Of a DNA stretch of 64,000 nt, positions 1 through 7,465 are shown one piece after another. The stretch is taken from positions 124,001-188,000 of the forward strand of contig NZ_CAJGBN010000023.1 in the NCBI RefSeq assembly GCF_904426505.1, given 5' to 3'. Within the stretch, counting starts at the first letter, position 1; every line of letters starts with the position of its first letter. The position numbers and the translations under genes were made by a program. A model generated the notes under the pieces. It saw only the letters and a program-made list of their open reading frames with translations. It was not told where the DNA came from and searched no databases. Source of the DNA: Rubrivivax sp. A210 (GTDB lineage Bacteria; Pseudomonadota; Gammaproteobacteria; Burkholderiales; Burkholderiaceae_C).

Positions 1-684
1 GACGGCATGGGCGGCTACAACGCCGGCGAGGTGGCCAGCCAGATGGCCACCAGCTTCATTGCTGCCGAACTCGGCCGTTGGCTGCGCGAGGCCAGCAGCC
101 AGGCCAGCGACGCCGAGGTGCGGCGCGCGATGGACATCTGCGTCGACAACGCCAACCGCGCGATCTTCAACGCCGCCAATTCCAACCCGCAGTACGCCGG
201 CATGGGCACGACGCTGGTGGTGGCGGTGTTCCGCGACAACCGCGTGCTGCTCGGCCACGTCGGCGATTCGCGCTGCTACCGCCTGCGCGGCGGACGGCTG
301 CAGCAGATTACGCGCGACCACTCGCTGCTGCAGGAGCAGATTGACGCCGGCCTCATCACGCCCGAGCAGGCGGCCTTCTCGGCCAACAAGAACCTCGTCA
401 CGCGCGCCGTCGGCGTCGAGGACACGGTGCTGCTCGAGACCCACCAGCACGAGGTGCTGCCGGGCGATATCTACCTGATGTGCTCCGACGGCCTGTCGGA
501 CATGCTCGACGACGATGCCATTGCACAGGTGTTACAAGCGCAAGAAACGCTGCCAGGCGGCACCCAGGCGCTCATCGATGCAGCCAATGAGGCCGGCGGA
601 AAGGATAATATCTCCGTCGTGCTGGCACGCGCCTCGGGCAGTGGCGGCGCGCCGACGCGGTCCTGGTGGCCGTTCCGGCGTTGA
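1..684 (+). CDS. PP2C-family serine/threonine phosphatase (5' end cut by window)
   Basis: The reading frame is already open at base 1, where it encodes the metal-binding DGMGG motif, so roughly the first 30-40 residues lie outside the window. Later PP2C landmarks are all present: GMGTT, GHVGDSR, ITRDHS, the second metal aspartate in SDGLSD and the last in GGKDNIS. The family removes phosphate from Ser/Thr residues using two divalent metals, usually reversing a bacterial Hanks-type kinase. The next gene on the same strand encodes an FHA phospho-threonine reader, which suggests a phospho-signalling cluster whose kinase is upstream. The protein ends in a basic tail (WWPFRR) with no membrane segment in the visible part. 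Family assignment is firm; the partner is inferred. Confidence 0.93.
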   Translation, partial: DGMGGYNAGEVASQMATSFIAAELGRWLREASSQASDAEVRRAMDICVDNANRAIFNAANSNPQYAGMGTTLVVAVFRDNRVLLGHVGDSRCYRLRGGRLQQITRDHSLLQEQIDAGLITPEQAAFSANKNLVTRAVGVEDTVLLETHQHEVLPGDIYLMCSDGLSDMLDDDAIAQVLQAQETLPGGTQALIDAANEAGGKDNISVVLARASGSGGAPTRSWWPFRR

Positions 685-770
685 AACGGTATTAAGCGCA
701 TCGGTGCCGGGCAGAGTTACCATGCGCGGCTGATCGCGGCACGAAGCCGCGAATTGAATTGAGGGCAGGC

Positions 771-1484
771 ATGGGCAAGCTGGTGGTTTCGCTCGACGGT
801 GTGGTCATCAAGGAAGTCCAGATTACGAAGGACAAGACCACGCTCGGCCGCCGGCCCTACAACGACATCGTGATCGACAACCTCGCCGTCAGCGGCGAGC
901 ACGCCGTGTTGCAGATGGTGGGTGGCGACGTCTTCATCGAAGACCTCAACAGCACCAACGGCACCTACATCAACGGCAAGGCGATCAAGAAGCAGCTTCT
1001 CAGCCACAACGACACGGTCGAGATCGGCAAGTACAAGATCAAGTACCTGGTCGACGAGTCGGGCGACTACGAGAAGACCATGATCATGCGCCCGGGCAGC
1101 AGCGTGCCGCCCGGCCTGGGTGCCGGCAATCCGGCGGCCTCCAACCACCCGGCCGCCGCCGCGGCGGGTGGGGCCCAGTCCTCGGGCTTCGGCGCCTTGG
1201 GCGTGCCCTCGCACCCGCCGGTGCCGCCAGCTTCGATCAAGGTGCTCAATGGTGCCGCCGCTGGCCGCGAGGTCACGCTCACCAAGGTCGTCACCACCGT
1301 CGGCAAGCCGGGCGTGCAGGTGGCCTCCATCACCAAGCGGCCCAACGGCTACGCCTTCGCCCACGTCGAAGGCGCCTCGCGGCCCAATATCAACGGCGTG
1401 CCGCTGGTGGGCGACTCGGTGCCGCTGCGCAATGGCGACGTGATCGAGCTCGCCGGCACGCAGATGCAGTTCATCTCGCGCTGA
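771..1484 (+). CDS. FHA domain protein, second FHA-like half degenerate
   Basis: A 237-residue soluble protein. The first ~95 residues form a canonical FHA domain: TTLGRRPYND, the SGEHA serine-histidine pair and NSTNGTYING, the residues that read phospho-threonine. A proline/alanine/glycine-rich linker follows. The last ~90 residues look like a second FHA fold (VTTVGKPG, RPNINGVPL, NGDVIEL) that lacks the GR and SxxH residues, so it probably does not bind phosphopeptide. The ATG at 771 was chosen over an in-frame TTG at 759 because GAGGG lies just upstream and homology begins at once. It lies 86 bp downstream of the PP2C gene and may read phosphorylations removed by that enzyme. Confidence 0.9.
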   Translation: MGKLVVSLDGVVIKEVQITKDKTTLGRRPYNDIVIDNLAVSGEHAVLQMVGGDVFIEDLNSTNGTYINGKAIKKQLLSHNDTVEIGKYKIKYLVDESGDYEKTMIMRPGSSVPPGLGAGNPAASNHPAAAAAGGAQSSGFGALGVPSHPPVPPASIKVLNGAAAGREVTLTKVVTTVGKPGVQVASITKRPNGYAFAHVEGASRPNINGVPLVGDSVPLRNGDVIELAGTQMQFISR

Positions 1485-1493
1485 TACCGCCTC

Positions 1494-1512
1494 GGCCGGC
1501 TTCGCGCCGGCC
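1494..1512. terminator. short perfect hairpin after the FHA gene
   Basis: A 7-bp perfect stem (GGCCGGC / GCCGGCC) with loop TTCGC sits 10 bases after the FHA stop codon. There is no T-run, so it is at best a weak or Rho-assisted terminator. Confidence 0.3.
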
Positions 1513-1653
1513 GCCGTGACGGCCTTCACGATGGAATCGCGCGCCTGCGCAGCAGGGGCGGCAAATGCGGCAAGTGCGGCTTGCGCCGGCGCGGCGCCGG
1601 GTTCAGCATCCGCCTTCTGACCGTACTTGGCGCCCCCTGGGGCCCGCCACCCC

Positions 1654-2433
1654 ATGCAGATCCGCGTCCTCGGTTGTTCGGGCTCCATCGCCGCCGGCAG
1701 CCGGACCACCTCCTTCCTGGTTGATGCCCAGTTGCTGGTGGATGCCGGCACCGGCGTCGGCGACCTCACGCTCGACGAGCTCAGCCAGGTCGACGACATC
1801 CTCATCACACACTCGCACCTCGACCACGTCCTGGCCATCGGCCTGCTGGCCGACAGCGTGACACGCCGCCGCATCGCCGCACGCCGCCCGCCCATACGCG
1901 TCCACGCGTTGGCCGCCACCATCGCGGCGTTGCGCCTGCATGTCTTCAACGGCGTCATCTGGCCCGACTTCACTCGCCTGCCCGATGCCGAACACCCGGT
2001 GCTGCAATTCCACGCCGTCGAGATCGGCCAGGTGCTGCAGATCGGCCGTCGCCAGATCGAGGTGCTGCCGGCCTCGCACACGGTGCCGGCCGTCGGTTAT
2101 GCGGTGATGGGCGGCCAGGGCGCCTGGGTCTTCACCGGCGACACCGGCCCCAACCCGGCCTTGTGGCAACGCCTGGCCACGCTGCCGGTGGCGGCGCTGG
2201 TGATAGAAACCGCCTTCCGCGACGACGAGAGCGCGCTGGCCACTGTCAGCCGCCATCTCTGCCCGGCCCAGCTGCAGCGCGAGCTGGCAAAGCTGGCCGC
2301 ACCGGCGGAGGTCTACATCACCCACATCAAGCCCGGCGAGATTGACGCCGTGATGTCGGAGATCGCCGCCCAGGGCAGCCGCCACCGCATCAGCGCCCTG
2401 GCCACCGGTCAGGTTCTGAGCATCGCCGACTGA
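1654..2433 (+). CDS. MBL-fold hydrolase, 3',5'-cyclic-nucleotide phosphodiesterase type
   Basis: A 259-residue metallo-beta-lactamase-fold protein without signal peptide. It begins MQIRVLGCSGS, carries the metal site THSHLDHV (HxHxDH) near residue 53, a later metal-binding aspartate in TGDTGPN, and a C-terminal histidine in YITHIKPGE. The HSHLDH pattern and the LGCSGS / LVDAGTGVGDLTLDEL start resemble class II cyclic-nucleotide phosphodiesterases (CpdP-like), which hydrolyse cAMP or cGMP. Substrate is inferred from family only. The ATG at 1654 was preferred over an upstream TTG at 1627 because the beta-strand that opens the fold starts there. It lies between an FHA gene and pilA; cAMP often controls type IV pili, so a link is possible but unproven. 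Confidence 0.82.
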   Translation: MQIRVLGCSGSIAAGSRTTSFLVDAQLLVDAGTGVGDLTLDELSQVDDILITHSHLDHVLAIGLLADSVTRRRIAARRPPIRVHALAATIAALRLHVFNGVIWPDFTRLPDAEHPVLQFHAVEIGQVLQIGRRQIEVLPASHTVPAVGYAVMGGQGAWVFTGDTGPNPALWQRLATLPVAALVIETAFRDDESALATVSRHLCPAQLQRELAKLAAPAEVYITHIKPGEIDAVMSEIAAQGSRHRISALATGQVLSIAD

Positions 2434-2449
2434 ATGCGTCGCCAGTCGG

Positions 2450-2537
2450 GTGACGAAAACCGTCACCCCACCCGGCGATAGGCCGCCCGCGGCCTGCAAA
2501 AGTGACCAAAACTGTCGCCTGACGTGATGAAAGTCAC
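2450..2537. promoter_or_regulatory. reiterated upstream sites, candidate PilR/enhancer binding
   Basis: Two 18-base elements match at 15 of 18 positions: GTGACGAAAACCGTCACC (2450-2467) and GTGACCAAAACTGTCGCC (2502-2519). Each is itself roughly palindromic. A third partial palindrome, GTGATGAAAGTCAC, lies at 2524-2537. If transcription starts near 2585, set by the sigma-54 box at 2559-2574, the site centres fall near -127, -74 and -54, where bacterial enhancer-binding proteins usually sit. PilR is the family-expected activator of pilA; its binding here is inference. Confidence 0.55.
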
Positions 2538-2558
2538 GCGGAGGGGCCTCAATGCGGT

Positions 2559-2574
2559 TGGCACGTACCCTGCA
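2559..2574 (+). promoter_or_regulatory. sigma-54 promoter of pilA
   Basis: TGGCACGTACCCTGCA matches the RpoN consensus TGGCACGNNNNTTGCW at all fixed positions but one, with exact GG/GC spacing. It lies 51 bases before the pilA start codon. RpoN/PilR control of the major pilin is established in Pseudomonas and other proteobacteria. Confidence 0.85.
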
Positions 2575-2625
2575 TTCGTGGGGGATGTACCGCCCCCACC
2601 GTTCACCCCGCAAGGAGACTTCCAC

Positions 2626-3045
2626 ATGAAGCGCGTTCAACAAGGTTTCACACTGATCGAACTGATGATCGTCGTCGCGATCATCGGCATCCTGGCCGCC
2701 GTGGCCCTGCCGGCCTACCAGGACTACACCGTGCGCGCCAAGGCCTCGGAAGTCATCATCGCCGCCTCGTCGGCCAAGAACGCCGTCGCCGAATACGTCA
2801 ACCTGAACAGCGCGCTGCCGAGCTCGGCTTCGGTCACGATCGAGTCGCAGCAGTCGAAGTACGTATCCAGCGTCGTCTGGGACGGCACCAACAGCAAGAT
2901 CATTGCCACCGCGTCCGCCGTCGAAACGAAGCTCAACGGCAGCACCATCGAGCTGACCGCCACGCTGAACGCCAGCGGCAACCAGGTGAACTGGGCCTGC
3001 GCCGGCACCATCGACGCCAAGTACCGCCCGGCCAGCTGCAAGTAA
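2626..3045 (+). CDS. pilA: type IV major pilin PilA
   Basis: A 139-residue prepilin. The 7-residue leader MKRVQQG ends at the prepilin-peptidase (PilD) cleavage site before [16 protein letters not shown], which is the N-methylated hydrophobic stalk helix with the invariant Glu5. The C-terminal pair of cysteines (WACAG and the final SCK) would form the usual D-region disulfide. AAGGAG at 2612-2617 precedes the ATG; the reading frame is open further upstream (from 2524) but that would bury the leader. It is driven by the sigma-54 promoter at 2559 and closed by the hairpin at 3063. Two PglL-type oligosaccharyltransferases follow, so the pilin is probably O-glycosylated. The assembly machinery is not in this window. 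Confidence 0.96.
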   Translation: MKRVQQGFTLIELMIVVAIIGILAAVALPAYQDYTVRAKASEVIIAASSAKNAVAEYVNLNSALPSSASVTIESQQSKYVSSVVWDGTNSKIIATASAVETKLNGSTIELTATLNASGNQVNWACAGTIDAKYRPASCK

Positions 3046-3062
3046 TCACAGCCTGAGCCCGC

Positions 3063-3087
3063 AAAGAGCCCCACCCGGGGCTCTTTT
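3063..3087 (+). terminator. Rho-independent terminator of pilA
   Basis: A perfect 10-bp stem AAAGAGCCCC / GGGGCTCTTT with loop ACCC, running into TTTT. It separates pilA from the glycosyltransferase genes, so pilA is probably a separate highly expressed transcript. Confidence 0.9.
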
Positions 3088-3131
3088 CATTGGGGCGCCC
3101 GATTGATCGATCGACAAGCACCTGGCCCCGC

Positions 3132-4925
3132 ATGAACCTCGTTAGCACATCGCCCGGCCGCAGCGCAGCCTCGGCCCTGCTGCTTTCCCTCTTCGCGCTG
3201 CCCTTTTGCAGCGTGGCGCGCGTCCCCCCCAACCCCGCCTTCTGGGGCGAGTGGGCGGCGGTGCTGCTCTTCGCCCTGGCCTGGCTGGCGCAGCTGATCG
3301 GCGCGCGGAGCGAAGCCGCACCGCGCCAGCCTTTGACGCTCGTGACGGCGGCCTTTGTCGCGCTGGCCCTGCTGACGCTGGGCCAGACGGCGCTCAAGCA
3401 CACCCGCTTCGCCCCCGAATCGCTGCTGGCCGCGCTGATGCTCTTGCTGGCAGCCCTGGCCAGCCACCTTGGCCAGCGCCTGCACCAGGGCGGGCATGGC
3501 GCGTGGCTGGCACGCGCCGCCGCCTGGGGGCTGGTGGCCGCGCTGTGGATCAACGCCGTGGGCGTGGCCATGGGCTATGCCGGCTGGGGCGTGGTGCTGG
3601 GCGAGGTGGTGGGCGTGGTGTGGGAGAAGCGCGCCGTCGGCTTCATCGGCCAGGCCAACCAGCTGGGCGTGCTGGCGGTGCTGGCCCTGGCCGCGCTGGC
3701 CTACCTGCGCCAGAGCCGGGCGCTGCCCCTGTGGTTTGCGCTGCCCAGCTTCCTGGTGGCCAGCCTGGTGTGCGCTGCCACGGGTTCGCGCACGCCCCTG
3801 GTCGTCTTCATCGCCCTGGCCGCGCTGGCGGCCTGGCAGGCGACCACTCGCAGCGATGCCGCCGCGGCACCCCGGCGCTGGGCCTGGGGCCTGGGCGCCG
3901 TGGCGGTGTTCGCGGCCATCCAGCTGGGCTGGGCCTGGGCCTGGCTCGCCGTCGAACCGGCGCCGGGCGCGGCCCAGGCCGCTTCCGGCGGCGCCGTCAC
4001 CGCGCTGCGCGGCGGCGGCGCCGGTCGCATCGAGATGCTGGCCGATGCCTGGCAGCTGTGGACCGCGCACCCGCTGGCCGGCGTCGGCTACGGCAATTAC
4101 GCCGCGGCGCGGCTGTTCGAACTCGATGGCCCCATGCCCGCGGCCCACGCCGACCACGCGCACAACCTGTTCGCCCAGGTGCTGGCCGAATGGGGCCTGC
4201 TGGGCGCGGTGCCGGTGCTGGCGGCGCTGGCCGTGGTGCTGGCCTCGGCCCTGCGGCGCCGGCATGGCGGCGGCCCGGGCGCCGAGCAGCGCTTCTTCGC
4301 GATGGTCGTGCTGGCATTGCTGATCTACAGCCAGGTGGAGTTTCCGCTGTGGCTGGCCAACTTCCTGCTGCCCTTTGCGCTGCTGGCCGGCGCGCTGGCC
4401 CAGTCGACCTGGGCCACGCCCGGGCGCCAGGTCAGCCAGACCCGGCTGCTGCCGGCCGCAGGCGCCTGCCTGGCGCTGGCAGGCTGCATCTACGGCGCCT
4501 GGGACTACCTGCGCAGCCAGGACATGGCCATGCGCATGAAGGCGCAGATCGGCGCCGGCCGCTATGTGGTGGCCAATGTGTCGTATCCCGAGGCGGCGCG
4601 CGTGGCCGTGGGCACCCTGTTCCCGGTCCAGGCCGAGATCATGCAGGTGCGCACCCTGCCGCTGGACGGCGACTTCGCCGAGTACCGCCTGGGACTGGCG
4701 CGGCGCGCGCTGATCTCGGTACCCAGCGGCGAGACCGTGGCCCGCTTTGCCACCCACGCCGCGCTGGCCGGCCGCTTCGATGAAGGCCTGGCCCTGATGG
4801 CCGCCATGCGCCGCCGCAACCCGCTGGTGCATGACAAGGCGCTGGAATTCCTGGGCGTGCTGGCCGACGCCGATCCGCGTGTGGCCGAGATGAACGCCCG
4901 CGCACGGGCCGAAGCCGGACCTTGA
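3132..4925 (+). CDS. PglL/O-antigen-ligase family protein, probable pilin O-oligosaccharyltransferase (copy 1)
   Basis: A 597-residue polytopic inner-membrane protein with about ten to twelve hydrophobic helices and a large periplasmic loop in the second half. It contains the Wzy_C region: a GVGYGNYAAARLF segment followed by HADHAHNLFAQVLAEWGLLG, where the histidine-rich loop is typical of PglL enzymes. PglL proteins move a lipid-linked glycan onto Ser/Thr residues of type IV pilin in the periplasm. Its position directly after pilA supports that substrate. The ATG at 3132 was chosen; an upstream TTG at 3090 lies inside the pilA terminator. It shares layout with the next gene, suggesting old duplication. 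A role as polysaccharide ligase or polymerase cannot be excluded. Confidence 0.85.
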   Translation: MNLVSTSPGRSAASALLLSLFALPFCSVARVPPNPAFWGEWAAVLLFALAWLAQLIGARSEAAPRQPLTLVTAAFVALALLTLGQTALKHTRFAPESLLAALMLLLAALASHLGQRLHQGGHGAWLARAAAWGLVAALWINAVGVAMGYAGWGVVLGEVVGVVWEKRAVGFIGQANQLGVLAVLALAALAYLRQSRALPLWFALPSFLVASLVCAATGSRTPLVVFIALAALAAWQATTRSDAAAAPRRWAWGLGAVAVFAAIQLGWAWAWLAVEPAPGAAQAASGGAVTALRGGGAGRIEMLADAWQLWTAHPLAGVGYGNYAAARLFELDGPMPAAHADHAHNLFAQVLAEWGLLGAVPVLAALAVVLASALRRRHGGGPGAEQRFFAMVVLALLIYSQVEFPLWLANFLLPFALLAGALAQSTWATPGRQVSQTRLLPAAGACLALAGCIYGAWDYLRSQDMAMRMKAQIGAGRYVVANVSYPEAARVAVGTLFPVQAEIMQVRTLPLDGDFAEYRLGLARRALISVPSGETVARFATHAALAGRFDEGLALMAAMRRRNPLVHDKALEFLGVLADADPRVAEMNARARAEAGP

Positions 4926-4960
4926 CCGGGGCCGGCGGCCCGGCAGCCGACGCCGCCGCG

Positions 4961-5020
4961 AAGGTCCGCCAGGCTTCGAGAATGTCCGCCAGGCTTCGAG
5001 AATGTCCGCCAGGCTTCGCA
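4961..5020. repeat. three tandem copies of a 20-bp unit
   Basis: The unit AATGTCCGCCAGGCTTCGAG occurs head-to-tail at 4961-4980, 4981-5000 and 5001-5020, with one or two changes at the unit edges. It fills the gap between the two glycosyltransferase genes. Twenty is not a multiple of three, and no convincing gene covers it. Confidence 0.95.
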
Positions 5021-5090
5021 ATGGCCCGGCAAGGCAGAGCAGGCATCATCGCGTTCCTTCCAGCCTCTGCCCGCGCGCCGCCCCTGAGCC

Positions 5091-6851
5091 GTGCCTCCAC
5101 CAAGCGCCGTGAATCCTCTTCTCCTGTCACGCCGGGGCGTGGCCGCCGCGGCCGCCACCGCCCCCTCGCTGCTGGCGTACAGCCTATCGCCCTCGGCCAC
5201 CTTCCTCAACCAGGCCCTGGCCTTCATGCTCTGGGGCGCGATGGTCGCCGCCAGCCAGCCGGCGCGCTGTGGCCGCGGCGTCACCGCGCTGTTGGCGGCC
5301 ATCGCGGCGCTGGCGCTGGCCGCAGCGGTTTCGTCGGCCTTCGGCGCCCTGCCTTCCGGCCTGGCGCTGTCCACGGTCTTCACGCTGGCTGCCGCGGCGC
5401 TGCTGGTGGCCGGCGGCGCCGGCACGCGTGCGCGCGACGACGAACAGGAGGCCTTTGCCGCCTTCTGCTGGGGCCTGCTGGTGGCGGGCCTGGCCAACCT
5501 GCCCATCGCGCTGCTGCAGGTCTTCGTGCCCGATCTCACCGGCGGCGACTGGGTCGCCGCCTCGGGCTTTGTCGGCCGCGCCGTGGGCAATCTGCGCCAG
5601 CCCAACCACCTCAGCAGCCTGCTGCTGTGGGCCTGCATCGCCGCCGCGGCGCTGCTGCAGCTGCGCCGCATCCGCGCACCGCTGGCCGCTTTGGCGCTGG
5701 CGCTGCTGGTCTTTGCGGTGGTGCTGACGGCCTCGCGCACCGGCCTCGTCAGCGTCGTGCTGCTGGCCGTGTGGGGCCTGGCCGACCGCCGCCTCTCGCG
5801 CGCCACGCGAGCCCTGCTGGTGGCGGCACCACTGGTCTATGCGCTGGCCTGGCTGGGCATGGCGCAATGGGCGGCGGCGTCTGAACACACCTTCGGCGGC
5901 GCCCAGCGCCTGGCCGAGACCGACATCTCGTCGTCGCGCTTCGGCATCTGGGCCAACACGCTGGCGCTGATCCGCGCCCAGCCCTGGCTCGGCGTCGGCG
6001 TTGGCGAGTTCAACATCGCCTGGACGCTGAGCCCCTTTCCGGGCCGCCCGGTGGCCTTCTTCGACCACACGCACAACCTGGTGCTGCAATTCGCGGTGGA
6101 ACTGGGCCTGCCGCTGGCCGCCTGCGTGCTGGCCCTGCTGCTGTGGGCACTGGCGCGCGGCCTGCGCCTGGCCTGGGCCGGCAGCGGCGACGCCGGCACG
6201 GCGCAGCGCTGCGCCATGGCCATGGTGCTGATGATCGGGCTGCACAGCCTGCTCGAATATCCGCTGTGGTATTCCTACTTCCTGCTGCCCGCGGCCTGGG
6301 CCTGGGGCTATGTGCTGCAGGGCGAGCGCGCCGCTGCTGCGCCCCCGCCCGCACCGGCGCCGGCCCTGGGCTGGGCCGGCCTGGTGCTGATGGCCGGCGC
6401 GGCCTTCTCGGTCAACGACTACCTGCGCGTGGCCGCCATCTTCGGCTCGTCGCCGGGCGGCGGCTCGCTGGAGCAGCGCATCGCCGACGGCCAGCGCAGC
6501 GTCTTCTTCGCCCACCATGCCGACTACGCGGCCGTGACCTCGGGCGTGGCGGTGGCCGACCCGGCGCGCGCCTTCGACCGCGCCACCCACTACCTGCTCG
6601 ACACACGGCTGATGATGGCCTGGGCACGCGCGCTCGCGGCCCGGGGCGAGCTTGATGCGGCACGCCACATCGCGGCGCGGCTGCGCGAGTTCCGCAACCC
6701 GGATGCGGCGGAGTTCTTCGCTGTTTGCGACGCGCCGGCCTCACCGTCCGCTGCCGCCGCTTCGGCGCCCACTGTCAGCGAAGCAACGCCCTTCCAGTGC
6801 CAGAAGCCGCAACGGGTGCTGGACTGGCGCGACTTCCTGCCGCCGCGCTGA
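5091..6851 (+). CDS. PglL/O-antigen-ligase family protein, probable pilin O-oligosaccharyltransferase (copy 2)
   Basis: A 586-residue multi-spanning membrane protein, paralogous in layout to the gene at 3132. The Wzy_C landmarks are GVGVGEFNIAW followed by FDHTHNLVLQFAVELGLPLA, with the expected loop histidines. The C-terminal ~150 residues form a soluble, probably periplasmic tail ending LDWRDFLPPR. No ATG fits: GTG at 5091 or GTG at 5109 are the candidates and neither has a strong ribosome site. With copy 1 it may give two glycan or acceptor specificities; that division of labour is inference. It ends 10 bp before the convergent moaC stop. Confidence 0.83.
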   Translation: MPPPSAVNPLLLSRRGVAAAAATAPSLLAYSLSPSATFLNQALAFMLWGAMVAASQPARCGRGVTALLAAIAALALAAAVSSAFGALPSGLALSTVFTLAAAALLVAGGAGTRARDDEQEAFAAFCWGLLVAGLANLPIALLQVFVPDLTGGDWVAASGFVGRAVGNLRQPNHLSSLLLWACIAAAALLQLRRIRAPLAALALALLVFAVVLTASRTGLVSVVLLAVWGLADRRLSRATRALLVAAPLVYALAWLGMAQWAAASEHTFGGAQRLAETDISSSRFGIWANTLALIRAQPWLGVGVGEFNIAWTLSPFPGRPVAFFDHTHNLVLQFAVELGLPLAACVLALLLWALARGLRLAWAGSGDAGTAQRCAMAMVLMIGLHSLLEYPLWYSYFLLPAAWAWGYVLQGERAAAAPPPAPAPALGWAGLVLMAGAAFSVNDYLRVAAIFGSSPGGGSLEQRIADGQRSVFFAHHADYAAVTSGVAVADPARAFDRATHYLLDTRLMMAWARALAARGELDAARHIAARLREFRNPDAAEFFAVCDAPASPSAAAASAPTVSEATPFQCQKPQRVLDWRDFLPPR

Positions 6852-6861
6852 GCCGGGTTGG

Positions 6862-7341
6862 TCAGGGCGCCTGCCAGTGCCCCGACTTGCCGCCCATCTT
6901 CTCGAGCACGCGCACCTCGCCGATGACCATGCCGCGGTCGGCCGCCTTGCACATGTCGTAGACGGTGAGCAGGCCCACCTGCACGGCGGTGAGCGCCTCC
7001 ATCTCCACGCCGGTGCGGCCCAGGGTCTCGACCTGGGCGATGCAGCGCACCTCGGCGCGCTCGCGGTCGAGCTCGAACTCCACCGCCACGCGCGTGATGG
7101 GCAGCGGGTGGCACAGCGGGATCAGGTCGGCCGTGCGCTTGGCGCCCTGAATGGCGGCGATGCGCGCCACGCCCAGCACATCGCCCTTCTTCGCGGTGCC
7201 ACCGGCGATGAGCTCGAAGGTGGCCGGCAGCATGCGGATGCAGCCGGCGGCGCGTGCGACGCGGTGGGTCACGTCCTTGGCCGACACGTCGACCATGTGC
7301 GCCTGCCCCTGGGTATCGAAATGCGTCAGCGGCGAGTTCAT
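6862..7341 (-). CDS. moaC: cyclic pyranopterin monophosphate synthase MoaC
   Basis: A 159-residue cytosolic enzyme of molybdenum cofactor synthesis that converts the MoaA product into cyclic pyranopterin monophosphate. Family motifs are continuous: [15 protein letters not shown] near residue 15, [28 protein letters not shown], and the catalytic [10 protein letters not shown] near residue 133. Length matches the E. coli protein (161). It is a single gene here, convergent with a pglL copy and divergent from bepA; the other moa genes are elsewhere. Start ATG at 7341. Confidence 0.97.
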   Translation of the reverse strand: MNSPLTHFDTQGQAHMVDVSAKDVTHRVARAAGCIRMLPATFELIAGGTAKKGDVLGVARIAAIQGAKRTADLIPLCHPLPITRVAVEFELDRERAEVRCIAQVETLGRTGVEMEALTAVQVGLLTVYDMCKAADRGMVIGEVRVLEKMGGKSGHWQAP

Positions 7342-7465
7342 GGTTGGACGGAAATGTTGGGAAACATGACGGTGTCATCATAGCCAGCAGGAACGTTGCG
7401 CCGCAGCGGCGCTCCAATCCGGCGCCCGCCCGTCATCGCTTCCGGCGCACCCTCGCAAGGACTCC

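Noticed and set aside
1513..1653. Possible small gene on the minus strand between the FHA and MBL genes
   Set aside because: The alanine-rich translation is compatible with coding composition, but no start, ribosome site or family match could be supported.
4961..5020. Tandem 20-bp repeats as a CRISPR array
   Set aside because: The units are contiguous without spacers and there are no cas genes.
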